Below are positions 10,501 through 23,589 of a stretch of 29,227 bases of DNA, piece after piece. The notes under the pieces are model-generated. The model was not told the DNA's origin. It saw only the letters and a list, made by a program, of their open reading frames with translations, and searched no databases. Each line of letters opens with the position of its first letter. The stretch's first letter is position 1. The stretch is from Choanephora cucurbitarum (lineage: Eukaryota > Mucoromycota > Mucoromycetes > Mucorales > Choanephoraceae): the NCBI GenBank assembly GCA_025331435.1, contig JAIWNI010000188.1, positions 1 through 29,227 of the forward strand. The letters run 5' to 3'. The translations under genes and the position numbers were made by a program.

Positions 10501-12260
10501 GTACCAACTTCTTAACGTTCCTGTATTTGACCCAACTGTAGAGGATATTCATAAAACAGCATGCAATTGTGCATTGATTGACATTGAAGATATCCTACAA
10601 AGTCATTACGGAACAAGCCAGCAATAGTATGACCAATTCCAGTTGCCCTCGGTTGAATGTAGAATAGACCGTATTAGCTCTCCCTTGAGTAGTCTCATTC
10701 AACAACAGCTTCAACTCAATGCTGCTGCAAGACGGACAGATTTGTCTGAAGTTATAGAAAACTTAACAAAGATCAACGTCATTTTTTTGATGCTATCATG
10801 CATTGTGTTCTAAGAGACGGTTGTACTTCAACTGAATTTCCTCGAGTGTTTTTTGTTGACGGACCTGAAGGCACAGGTAAGACCTACCTCTTTAATACTC
10901 TGCTAAAGGCAGTAAGATCTACTGACGTTAGGTTCGCTCTGACTATTGCATCCAGTGGCACAGCTACTCTACTTTTGGACGGCGGTCGTACTGCTCATTC
11001 TTTGTTTAAAATACCTCTTGAAACCAGCTCATCCACAATGTGTGGAATCAAACCTTCTTCTTCTGAAGTCGAGTTGTTAAAAAAAACAAAACTCATCATC
11101 TGGGATGAATTATCAATGATAAACAAGTCTACCCTTGAAACTGTGGATCGCACTTTTAAAGACATCTTTGGTGATGATAAAAGTACTCTTGAATCAATCC
11201 CTTTTGGTGGCAGGTTAATTGTTTTTGGTGGTGATTTCCGTCAAGTACTTCCTGTGGTCCCCAAAAGCAGTCGAACAGATGTAGTAAGTGCATGTATTAA
11301 CCGCTTTTATCTCTGGCCATCATTCGTTGTAAAGAGGCTTAGAATCAATATGCCAGTACAGCAAGCTCACCAAAATAGCGATTTGTTATTGTCACGAGAA
11401 TTGAGCAATTTGCTAACATGCTGTTGGAAATTGGTGATGGAACATTTAACACTCTGCGAATGCAGGTGTATCCCAGTTTCGTTTCAACTGATAACGACTT
11501 TATCAAACTGCCAGAGCCAATGCTTATTCCAGGTGATAACCTTTTGCACCTTCTCTCTGCTGTTTTTCCAGAACTGTTCGATTCAAACACACCTCTTCCA
11601 AACAGAGCATTCAACTTGATGAACTCTGCCGTCCTCACCCCTCTTAATGCTCATGTTACGGATATCAACCATTTGTTAATCAACAAGTTCCCTGGCGATT
11701 CAGTTATTTACTATAGTGCTGACGAAGCCCTTACTCAACAACAATCCCTTATTTATCCTGCTGAAGTTCTTAATGCTATTGAGTCAGGCTCATTGCCACC
11801 TCATGTGCTTGAATTGAAAGTTGGAGCTCCCATCATGCTTCTACGAAATCTAAGCCCCATGAGTGGTCTTTGCAATGAAACCAGACTTATTGTAAAATAA
11901 CTAATGCTTAATATGATTGAAGCTACGATTGAAACAGGCGCATTTACAGGATCCATTGTATGCATTCCTAAGATAAAACTTCTTTCAAATTAAAACGATG
12001 CCATACGATTTCAATGAATCCAATTTCCTGTGCGAATTGCTTTTGCTATGACGATCAACAAGGCTCAAGGTCAAACTCTTGACCGAGTTGGGCTTTATTT
12101 ACCAAAGCCAGTTTTCAGTCATGGACAACTCTATGTTGCTCTTTCAAGAGTCAGACATAAGAATTCCATCAAGGTCCTAATTGGCAAATCTAATTCTATT
12201 CCTGCTCAATATACAAAGAACCACACACGAAATGTTGTCTATAAAGAGGTATTTACATAA
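7539..12260 (+). pseudogene. Helitron RepHel protein (HUH replicase plus PIF1-like helicase), decayed
   Basis: The ORF starts at ATG 7539. Residues 7-110 hold three zinc knuckles of form CX2CX4HX7C. Next comes the Helitron-like N domain with SFRLMCRPSDG, FITFTCNPYWPEI (Rep motif) and the HUH site GLPHAPIL at 9345-9368, where the second metal-binding His is replaced by Pro. The Rep tyrosine region YKYVYEGHDRASL is at about 9784-9822. The PIF1-like helicase has Walker A GPEGTGKT (10861-10884), Walker B IIWDELSMI and GGDFRQVLPVV. It ends with the family-typical NKAQGQTLDRVGLYLPKP and VVYKEV. The gene is broken by in-frame stops at 8127, 10190, 10625 and 11898 and in the 11988-12020 stretch. There are also frameshifts near 9510, 10760 and 11405. 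A Helitron transposes by rolling circle; this copy cannot make its protein. Confidence 0.9.
7548..7875 (+). other. Three CX2CX4HX7C zinc knuckles at the Helitron N-terminus
   Basis: The repeats are CASCNEPGHSRRTSRLC, CSACNEPGHSRRTFAGC and CLSCGNEGHSKRTSRLC, each followed by a residue and LN. They are separated by acidic, Gln-rich linkers. The spacing after the His (seven residues) differs from the retroviral CX2CX4HX4C knuckle. They presumably bind nucleic acid at the transposon ends; that is inference. The downstream frame continues through a TGA at 8127-8129 that replaces a codon at a position usually held by Arg, possibly CGA to TGA. Confidence 0.7.
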
Positions 12261-12456
12261 ACATTATATTTCTTATATGCTTATCTTCGATATGAATATC
12301 CTTATAAATATCAATATCAATAAAAAAAACTTTTAAAACCATTTGTATCTGACCCTAATCCAGTCCATCTCATTTAACTAAAAGTTGACCTTTAGAATAA
12401 GCTTAATTCTTTCTCACTGCCCCGGGACACATTTTTTTTACTGAAGCGACGGTTTG

Positions 12457-12487
12457 AAATACACGAAGCGCAGCGAAGGGGCTATTT
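12457..12487 (+). repeat. 31-bp direct repeat, copy 1
   Basis: This is identical to 13081-13111 over 31 bases and has the core CGAAGCGCAGCGAAGG. Similarity extends weakly on both sides: AAGCGAYRG before it, and CCATAGCGAAGGT against TTATAACGAAGGT after it. The homologous block is therefore about 70 bp. It is GC-rich against an AT-rich background. Confidence 0.75.
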
Positions 12488-13080
12488 GAAACCATAGCGA
12501 AGGTCCAAAAAAAATATGGGTGGGGCCCCCACATTGAACTTCTCATCGGATTAGTTGGCCTGCGGCAGCACGAGCATCTTTCAAAGCGCATCGTACCGTA
12601 CCGCAATGAAGGTGCGGTTTGTAATATGCTCGTCTATATAATTAAAAAAATGGGATCGTTTGTAACTTTTTTACACGCTTTCTAACTATGCAGTCACAAA
12701 CTTAACATTCAATCTCAGCATACATTGCATTTCGCATAATTATTAGCGATACTTAAGGTCAGACTTCATAAATTTGTTGCGAGTGATGATAATAAAGAAC
12801 AACAAATGATGGACCTTTGCGATTGAATTAATTTCAATATTGGGTGATCATAGATTGTGGTAATGGTGGTAGTAGTGGGGAGCTACTCTTTATTCTGCGA
12901 AGCAATTTTGGTACATCTGCGACTAATTCTGCATGAAGGCAATATTACTTAAAACACAATCTGATAAGCAATAAACTAAAAGAATTAGCCCATTGTCTCC
13001 TCAACGTTGGCTTTAAAAACGCTAATAAAATTCTTTTTTGCTGTCTCGCCCACAAGTTTTCTAACCCAAGCGATAGATCA

Positions 13081-13111
13081 AAATACACGAAGCGCAGCGA
13101 AGGGGCTATTT
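13081..13111 (+). repeat. 31-bp direct repeat, copy 2
   Basis: This is the second copy of the sequence at 12457-12487, 624 bp downstream and in the same orientation. It may be a short dispersed repeat family or a trace of flanking duplication; the intervening sequence has no element signature. Confidence 0.75.
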
Positions 13112-13284
13112 TGCCTTATAACGAAGGTTTTAAAATACATAAGTCAGATCACCAAAATGTCTTTTTTCGAATTAGCCAACTCAAATCAGCGTGAGTTGCT
13201 TATAATAAAAGTCGGTCTTCATGGAAAGCAGCTTTGAATTAAAAAAGAGTTTATTAAATTTAAGTGACTGAAATTATGTGAGTG

Positions 13285-13420
13285 ATGTGGGTGTGTGGGT
13301 GTGTGGGTGTGTGGGTGTGTGGGTGTGTGGGTGTGTGGATGTGTGGGTGTGTGGGTGTGTGGGTGTGTGGGTGTGTGGGTGTGTGGGTGTGTGGGTGTGT
13401 GGGTGTGTGGGTGTGTGGGG
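13285..13420 (+). repeat. GGGTGTGT minisatellite (8-bp unit)
   Basis: About 16 near-perfect tandem copies of GGGTGTGT, with one variant (GGATGTGT) near 13337. The array runs into a G-rich tail, GGGGGGAGGGGGGGAGG. Strand asymmetry is complete: the plus strand is all G and T. Open frames through it on both strands are artefacts of the 8-bp period. Confidence 0.95.
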
Positions 13421-13432
13421 GGAGGGGGGGAG

Positions 13433-13466
13433 GCCGCCCTCAATTTTGCGAAGCAAAACCGGCGGC
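13433..13466. repeat. GC-rich nested hairpin beside the minisatellite
   Basis: GCCGCC (13433-13438) pairs with GGCGGC (13461-13466). Inside it, TTTTGC (13444-13449) pairs with GCAAAA (13453-13458) around the three-base loop GAA. The apex is GCGAAGC, a heptamer known to form an unusually stable DNA mini-hairpin. It lies at the end of the G-rich array. Confidence 0.65.
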
Positions 13467-13666
13467 TGGTATTTTAACATTAAATATCTCAAACTTCATA
13501 AGGTACATACTTGTGAGGTAAAGACTCTTATAATGAATTTATCAAAAAATAGTGTCCAAGTATATAAAGCCTTGCAGGACACTATTATTGATCCTTTTAT
13601 CTTTATTGACCCAAACATCTTAACCTATTTTTTACATTTAACCACCAACTTACTATTCTCCTGAAA

Positions 13667-16600
13667 ATGAACTCTACTGCCTTTTGTAACGGTTTCAAGC
13701 GCTCTTTCTCTTCCCTTGAAAAGCTTGTCGGACACTGCAAGAAACAAAAGTGTGGTACTAATCAATCTGTTGAAGTCAGCAACATTAATGGCCCGTCTAA
13801 AGTCATCCAACCTACCAGCCAATCAATCAATCAGGCTGTTGAACAACCTGTCCAACAACCTGTCCAACAACCTGTCCAACAACCTGTCCAACAACCTGTC
13901 CAACAACCTGCAGCTCAGCCTGATGCTAACAATATAAATAGCCCAATGGCTGGTACATTCCCCATTGAGGAAGATGTAGAACCTTTAAGTGGTATTGTAG
14001 CATCAACACAGATAATACATGTAGTCATTAGGTAGACTAATTTTTTGACTTCAAATACAAGCCATGATAGCGCATTAGAACATGACCGGGTACCTGGAGA
14101 AGTTATGTCCAGATTTGAAAAGGCAGCACTCGTTTTCATGCGATTGATGGAAGAATCTAAAATGACTCGTCAATCTCAACGGGATGTAGTTAATTGTCTC
14201 AATAACAATTTTTCTGTTGAGTTTACCTCTAACAGTAAATATGACCGATTACTTGTTGTGCAACATGTGTGTTCAATTGACTTTTTTATAGGAGAATTTG
14301 CCAACGAACGATTGCAATCACCAGACACCTATCGTCGCATGACTAGTAGAGGATCCAAGATCACAAGGAAATTTGACATTTGTCAAGATTGCTGCTCTCT
14401 GTTTGGTATAGGCCAATCTGATTCCAAGGAGTGTGATGTGTGTAAGAAGCCTCGATATAAAAATCAAGAGCAAGTCGATACCGACATCAACAATATGGAT
14501 AGCAATCCATTGATGCCTTTCGTCGAGCCAGTACCAGTCAGATAAGTATCTTACACTTTTGTATTGAGTGTATTGACTGAGCTCTATGCAGATGATGATA
14601 AGTTGGATATCTTGAAATACGGACAAGATTTTTTAAGTAATAAACCTACCACCAACTACGATTACAAAGATATTTTCTCGGGTTCAAACTACAAGAGTCT
14701 TGTTGAGCGCACCACTATTAATGCCAATACTATCTGTCTTGTTCTTTTCGTTGATGGATACCAAAACAAAAACTCACAAAGATCGAATCAAGTAATGATT
14801 AACTGTCTTATAAAGAACATCTACCCAGAGCATCGGTAACGTTTAACTTAAGCAGCTATTCTTCAAAAGTTGAAAACTTATCTTTACATATATTAGACGT
14901 AGAACAAAAGATGAGTATATGATCCAAATTGCTGTCTGCCTCGGTAAACTAAAGGATTTGGTGTCTTACCTCCAGCCTGTAATTGTCGAAGTCAATGATA
15001 AGTTTCAAAGGGATGTAGTCATCAGAAAGCAAGGTGAGGAACGCTTTCGTGGGTCTGTTGCCATTCTGAGAATCACCGGTGATATTCCTGGCATTGCTGA
15101 GTTGATTAGCTTTGCTGGTCATACGCATACGTACGGTTGTCGTATCTGTTTGGTGAGAGCCGATAGTTCTGCTCCTAACTGTACGCATTGTGAATACATT
15201 TCAGGTGTTGGTCCAGAGCGATCTATTGATAGCTTGAAAGAAGGCGATATTGTAAGTAAAATTAATTCAAAGTTTAACCGAGATACTAAGTTGACTTCGA
15301 CTTACAGTTGCATGGCATGAAATGGGTATCTGATCTAATAACATCTTACCAACATTTATGAGCACTTTTTCTTTTTTCGTTGATGATTTACACATGATAG
15401 GTCATGGTCTTGGTCATTTGGTGTGTAATTTGTTTGATCCACAAGAGAACAGCCGATTCAAAGTGAAAGGCTCTAATAAATACACATTTGACTTTCAGCA
15501 AGCTCAACTTCTTCAAAACTCTCCCCGATCTGATCAAAGAAAGCGAGCATACTTACCCTACCAATTTTTATTTTTTATTTGACTTTAAAAAAGGTTATTA
15601 TCGTGCTGTCGATTGGCAATTCTTCTTGTTGCACGTTGTGCCCACCATCATAATACCTCATCTCAAACATGATAGTGCAAACAAGGCTCTAAAAAGTTTA
15701 ACCAGTGCATGCGCTAATAAGTCTACAACAATCAATATCACAACAAGAGTTGGAGCAGATGAAAGAGTAATGTTAATTAACTGTTTATGATTGAGAGATG
15801 TTTAACCGTAAATTTTTTTTGCTAGTTTCTTTAAGGTTTGGTCTACTGACTTGAATCGCGAAATCAATGCTGGACGACTCATGCAACGAATCTGGACTAT
15901 GAATAACCATTTCGCTTCCTACCATATATAAGATCTCATTGAACGATACGGTTCCACTTAGATATTATTCTTGTCGATCATTGGAGCGTACAATTCAAAA
16001 GTACACTAACCTTTCAGAATCGAAATCAGCTCCACACAAAGAAACGGACAATTACATAGAGAGATATAATTACTACAAGACCTACAATGCTCAGATCAAC
16101 CAACAAGGCTTGATACCAGCAAGACGAACAAAAGAATCCGAGTTTGAAGATCATCCAGACGATGTTGATCAATCCATGCCGCAACTCTGGGAAAAATTCG
16201 AAAATCATTCATTGAATCAAGATGTCAAGATCGCTGGTGTACTTATGAGAGACATCAAGTCAGCAATGAAGCGGTACTTCGGTAGACTGGCTAATGGCGT
16301 TGCCCGTCTAGATAACAATAGTATTAGATTAGCAGCTAGAGTCAGAGTAGGTGATAGAATAATCCAATCAAGATGGCATCGTGAAAATCAAAAGAATGTG
16401 AGGAGGGCTAATAATTTGATTATTATGCAAGCCAAGGAGTCAGTCTCGGTAAGAATATACAACTCTATCGTCGATATCTGTTATTTAAGTTATATTTAGT
16501 TCTAGTCAAGTATCATGGTACGTCGGTGAGGTCATTACCTACTTGGTACACAAGCATGATAGAAGGGTTTATCACTTGGCTGTTCTCTCTTTGGTTGAGC

Positions 16601-16815
16601 ACAGTGAGATGGATGAATACGGACTTCCCATCGTGACCTGCTTTGCTGGTAACCAAGACAAGAAAATTGTAGTGTGTGACGTAGAGGACATTGTCCACCC
16701 TGTTGGCTTTCTCAGGTTCAATTCAAATGAACGTCAATATAAGGTTATCTGGGAAGGTGCCCTGTACTATAAAAAGTTAGATGGTGGAAAAGTTGAACAA
16801 CGTAGAGACATTTAA
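13667..16815 (+). pseudogene. Tnp2/CACTA-like (CMC-type) DDE transposase, decayed
   Basis: The start ATG is at 13667. An N-terminal Cys/His-containing segment (SFSSLEKLVGHCKKQKC) is followed by PVQQ tandem repeats. A Cys-rich stretch (CQDCCSLFGI...CDVCKKPRY) resembles the metal-binding segment of Tnp2 proteins. Catalytic-type blocks follow: LVLFVDGYQNKNSQRSNQ, TGDIPGIAELISFAGH with GCRIC, FFVDDLHMIGHG, YRAVDWQFFLLHVVPT, and YYSCRSLERTI, which sits where DUF4218-type domains occur. The C-terminal block WYVGEVITYLVHKHDRR is typical of the tail. Introns at 14836-14896 and 15252-15307 splice in phase. In-frame stops at 14033 and 14543 and frameshifts near 15358, 15490, 15940 and the 16449-16505 intron disable it. 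Superfamily placement is from memory of the motif order; Plavaka or KDZ are the alternatives. Confidence 0.65.
13845..13910 (+). repeat. 12-bp tandem repeat encoding PVQQ
   Basis: CCAACAACCTGT is repeated five times in a row, with diverged edges (GAACAACCTGT, and CCAACAACCTGC at the end). It lies within the transposase N-terminal region and reads (PVQQ)n there. It is a coding minisatellite in the linker between the N-terminal Cys/His segment and the catalytic part. Confidence 0.8.
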
Positions 16816-18148
16816 AGATATAGTTTGGTAAGATAGAAGAGAAGTATATAGATAAATAAACATGGGGTAGGGTGGTTGGCAAAAAAAAAAGATTCAAGTA
16901 TCTCTTTCGTTTGTGTACCTTCTTATATGTGACCATGTAATGAGTTATCATCCGTTTAAAAACAGCGTCATTTTGTACTTGTGCAAAGGTTAGTGGAACC
17001 ATTTGTTTCTTCCTTTGTCTTTGTTTCTATCATAACTCCTACAAAATTCCCAAACGGGGTTACTCTCTCTGAAAGACTCATTGCTTTGCTGCAAGAGAAA
17101 GCTCACGATGTACAGTAACTTGACCCACGACTTTATTCAACTAGCTACCTGAAGTTTATGTAAGAACTTTGGCCACCATGTATCATTCCCTAAGTAGCCT
17201 CGCATATGCTTTCATCAACTAATGACTTTACGTCAATTATAAATACTATTGAGCAATAGATCGCTTATGTCTCAAAATGGTTTTTAATTCAAAATTTTGG
17301 TGTCTTTATGCGTCTATTATTAAGACTCGTCATGTTTTAGCAAGCAGCCTTTGATTCAGAGTACCCGGTTTAGTCTTTTTCTTTTAAGCATCAGCAGAAG
17401 GATCCAGATTATGTATGCAAAGCCAAAGCGATTAACCATTTTGTCTAGTAACACTTTTGGATATAGTGAATAGGCCCTGGTGATTAAACTTATAAGTTAC
17501 GGTTATGATACTAGGCCATGTTGAATTGGAAAATCCTTGTTAACACACCGGCATTATGTTTATTCAATCCATCGCGATACGGTTGTTTATAATATCCCTT
17601 TCTTCGCTAGATCTACATCTTTATGCTTTAATATTAATTTAACATCTAGAGAGTAATCTAAAGTTCTCCTTAATATGTAAATATAGGGTGGATATAACAT
17701 CTCATATAGCCACTTTCTCTAACCCATCCTATCAAACTATTCTCTGGACTTATATCAACAGTTATTGCTATCAGTTTAGTGTTTGACTTTTATGCTTTTC
17801 GATTGAAAGCCTCCCCATTATCAGTAGTTTCCAAATTTCTTTCGGGTATAAGTACTCTTTCAAGTGTAAATCATTTGTGCAACTTAGTATATCGTTTATG
17901 CTTCCTTTGATTCTGCACATGATGTACTTTCTATTTATCTCTTAACACTATTAATACTGAGATTTTTCACCTTTGTAACGCATCTCATATATGATAAAGA
18001 TACACACTATTATAGTAATGCATTATGCAAATCCAAGACATTCGCCTAATCCGTCATCTTTAATCAGGTTTTAATTGGTGGATAACCAGTCTTTCTTCCC
18101 ATCATTGCTCAGATTATACTAAATACTGAGAGGGTATTATTTCTTTCT
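16816..18148. other. Intergenic, AT-rich, nothing recognised
   Basis: This is about 1.3 kb of low-complexity AT-rich sequence between the decayed transposase and the Crypton. No ORF over about 85 codons, no RNA gene and no terminal inverted repeat of the upstream element could be identified. Confidence 0.45.
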
Positions 18149-18207
18149 CAAGCTCCGTCTCAGACGGTCGTCTCATTCATTTTAGCCCCGCTCTGAGACG
18201 AGCTCCA
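18149..18207. promoter_or_regulatory. Inverted repeat at the presumed Crypton left end
   Basis: AAGCTCCGTCTCAGACGG (18149-18166) and CCGCTCTGAGACGAGCTCC (18188-18206) are imperfect inverted arms. The spacer between them holds the 16-bp direct-repeat copy TCGTCTCATTCATTTT (18168-18183). Tyrosine recombinases bind inverted arms around a short crossover region, so this could be an end or recombination site. That function is inferred from position and symmetry only. Confidence 0.45.
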
Positions 18208-18327
18208 AATAAAGGTAGATTTGAATGACGGGATTTTTTTCCTATTTTTATTTTCAAAACATTGAGAAAATTGACATATTCAGAACTGTCAATCTGCATA
18301 AAGAAATCAAATTCAAAAAAACAAAGC

Positions 18328-18335
18328 TATAAAAA
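18328..18335 (+). promoter_or_regulatory. TATA box of the Crypton recombinase gene
   Basis: TATAAAAA lies 44 bp before the ATG at 18379 and is followed by a pyrimidine-rich stretch (CCCTTTCTTGC, then a T10 run). This suits a core promoter with a short 5' leader. Confidence 0.5.
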
Positions 18336-18378
18336 CCTACCCTTTCTTGCAACTGTTTAGTACTTTTTTTTTTCTGTA

Positions 18379-20967
<2,589 letters not shown>

Positions 20968-23442
20968 TTTTTTTGTTAGTACTATATTTTGTTTTGTGCA
21001 AATTGATATTGTTCTTTAAGATGCAAAAGCCTTTTTGCTTATTCTAATGCTTTCCACCAAAAAGAAGCCTATTGCTCTTCTTTTTTTTTCGATCATGCGT
21101 CTTTTCTTTTTCCCAATCATGCATCTTTTGTCTCTCACGTATTTTCTCTTTCCTTCTTTACGTTTATCTAGACAAAATGAAAGCGTCATAAAATGATCAT
21201 TTTTGACACATTTGATTCACTTTAGAGAGAAATGTCAAAAGAAAACTGTTTGATCTTATGGTTATACTCGACGAAAAAAGGAAGATAGGTTTGATTGAAT
21301 GACACATTTCTACGTAAGTGAGTTAATGCAGAAGTAGAACATAAATATCAAACAAAATAGTAAAGACAAACACCAAAGGGATAAGAGCATGACATCTTGA
21401 ATACATGATTTTGCTCTTCTTTTTTTCAGTTTCCAAATTTGAAAAAAAGGTGTTACCAAAGATGGCTAAGGAATGTTTTAATTCTCGTCTCATCCATTTT
21501 GCGACGAGCACTGAAGAAAACCAAGGTTTTCTTTAGTAGCACAGGTGCTTTAAGGAAAATAAAACCAAAAAATCTTCAATGGTTGGCTCTCCGACAGGGC
21601 AAAAGTTGAGACGAGATGAAATTTTTTGCGACGAGCGCTCAAGATACTGGCCATTTTTTTCTCATTCCACCGTCTTTTCTTTTTTTTTTTGATATCCAAT
21701 GCACAGCAGAAGGTAAGCTTCATCTTGAATTAAAGGAGATGCATAAATACCAACACTTTATTTCATTTCATACTAGTATTTAAATGATAGCATAGCTTCC
21801 TATATATACTCGCATTTCTATACCTATACGGATTCTTTCCGCAGTAGTTGCGTATCATCATTCTTATCTACGACAATAACCATAAATGCCATTTTGATTG
21901 AGTCCAAGATCCTTCTGATTCCTGCTCAATCCAATCCGTTTGGATTGTTAGCTAACTGCTATTAGCCGCTGGTTCTTTGACTATTGTCATCCACAATGTT
22001 ACGACTTATTATGTGAAGCTGAATGTTGTTTCCCTTGTTGATGTTCCAATAGTATCCAAAGTTATCTATCCGCCTAATCCCTAAGATGTGGTCTACTCAA
22101 CTGGCAGGCCGATGCCAGGCTCCTATACTTCGGTATACATCAAATTCGCATTCTATACTTCGATCATTATGTTATCATTTAACTGACATGTCTTCTCTCG
22201 AAGATAGAATTTTTCTCTTTTATCTTCTTTGTTCTCAAGCAAGAGTTCTCTATGACCACAGTGTCTCTCTAATACTATCATGCTACGTATCTATTTATCA
22301 ATGAATTCTATGATCAAAGATTACTAGCCAGCTACACTGTCTTCTACCTCGCAATGTCAAATCACTTACTGTTCTTTCCGTGAATACTTCCTCTCCATTT
22401 GATGAATCACTTCTTGTTTCCATTCCTCTTCGGGTACCTCTTTACCTGACTTGCTGTCTCTCCTTACCCTTTTGTTGTTCAATCCAATGTAACATTACTA
22501 GCTCAATTAATGCTGCTACCTACATTGAAATTGCTGTTGCCATTGCTGTTCAAGATATCCTTTGATACTGATCGGTAACCGTGTCAACTCATTTAACTGC
22601 TCAAACTGATTTGAGTTTTGTAGAAAGTCAAGATTTTTGTCTTCCTTGTCAAGCCACTCTTCTTTTTTGCTCTGCTATACTTGCTTTCATGTCTGTTGCT
22701 GATTCTGTACTCAAGCATGCAATTCACAGGACAATGAACAGCTCGTTGGTAAAAAGACGCGTCAATGATCAACAATACTTTTGTATTAAACAAACTCTAA
22801 TTTTTTTGTGTATAGGCTATCAATCTATTGTTCCACTTCCAAATCATTTTTCTCGGTTGCTTCTGACTCTTCTGTTGATTGGGTCTACTACTGCATGCAA
22901 GGTATCTGCTCTTCAGGCTTCAAATTAAAAAAAAGTGAACAAAAGAAAAAAGAAATTGAAATTGTGGCTGGTGTCCTACATTAAATCATTTCAAGTGCAG
23001 CGCAAACAATCCATCCAAAGTGCTAAATCAAGATGCATATGCTATATTTTGACAGAAATGGCTCTCAGAGGTCAAGCAATAGGCCAATCTGAATACTGAG
23101 CATACCATTCGAACCGGACGAATTCAAGAAAACCGCCTGGATGGTCAAAAAAATGACTGCGATCAAAATACAGATAAAGAAGAACCCATATATAGCATAA
23201 AAAAGGATCTACATTCGTGTATAATAAAAGAATTCAATTTGACCCTATTCATCCAATAAGCATACCCATTATTATAAAGTCGCCATATGAAATAATGAAA
23301 GCACGCCATTCTTCCATGAAACATACTCACTTAAAGATTTCTAATCCTCTCAAAACCATTCGCTTATATATAAAAACCAAGCAGAACCTGTAAAAGAATG
23401 AAGGCTCATATAGAAAAATCCTCAACTTTAATTGGACTGATG
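20968..23442. other. Intergenic, AT-rich, with possible old coding traces
   Basis: The first 0.6 kb carries the presumed Crypton right-end repeats. Between about 21880 and 22930, several plus-strand frames of 60-115 codons (rich in Leu, Ser and Phe) follow each other in different frames. They look like either a heavily decayed gene or chance. No motif was recognised, so no gene is called. Confidence 0.35.
21484..21640. repeat. GACGAG repeat cluster right of the Crypton gene
   Basis: CTCGTCTC (21484-21491) is inverted as GAGACGAG at 21608-21615. TTTTGCGACGAGC is directly repeated at 21497-21509 and 21624-21636. CTCGTC/GACGAG also makes a small palindrome at 21484-21508. GAGCGCTC (21634-21641) is a perfect palindrome. 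The same motifs occur at 18149-18206, on the other side of the gene. Confidence 0.6.
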
Positions 23443-23576
23443 TCAGATATTTTGCAATGTATTGCAAAAAAATGCTCTGTTTTTCAACATTTTGCAGAGT
23501 TACTAAGAAAAACTTTGATTTTTTGAACAAAAAATTGCAAAAAAGTTTACTCGCTGGTTGCAAAATTTATATCTGA
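23443..23576. repeat. Small inverted-repeat unit at the truncated Gypsy end
   Basis: TCAGATATTTTGCA (23443-23456) is inverted as TGCAAAATTTATATCTGA (23559-23576), with a 4-bp difference. Inside lie further short inverted pairs (CTCTG/CAGAG near 23474-23498, AAAACTTT/AAAAGTTT) and five TTGCAAAA-like motifs. It resembles a tiny MITE next to the point where the Gypsy integrase stops. Confidence 0.4.
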
Positions 23577-23589
23577 GATTTTCATCCTG

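Larger units (their letters stand above)
12261..13280. other. Non-coding spacer with GCGAAG-rich repeats
   Basis: The spacer carries two copies of a repeat family (12457-12487 and 13081-13111) and a GC-rich palindromic patch, TGGGGCCCCCA, near 12532. A CTAAT at 12355-12359 is a possible Helitron 3' end, but no hairpin precedes it. No reading frame in the stretch looks coding. Confidence 0.4.

Noticed and set aside
12355..12359. CTAAT as the Helitron 3' end
   Set aside because: No stem-loop of the expected size lies 5-15 bp upstream, and short CTRRT matches are frequent by chance.
13285..13420. Telomere or telomere-like array
   Set aside because: The unit GGGTGTGT is not the usual fungal TTAGGG, the array is internal, and transposon sequence lies on both sides.
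13219..13664. Frames rich in HPHTHTPT or VWVCGCVG on both strands
   Set aside because: They arise from the 8-bp GGGTGTGT repeat, which is open in all frames, and have no coding support outside it.
22086..22928. Three successive plus-strand frames of 61-115 codons as a gene
   Set aside because: There is no recognisable motif, no in-phase splice sites linking them, and the Leu/Ser/Phe-rich composition is expected from T-rich sequence.
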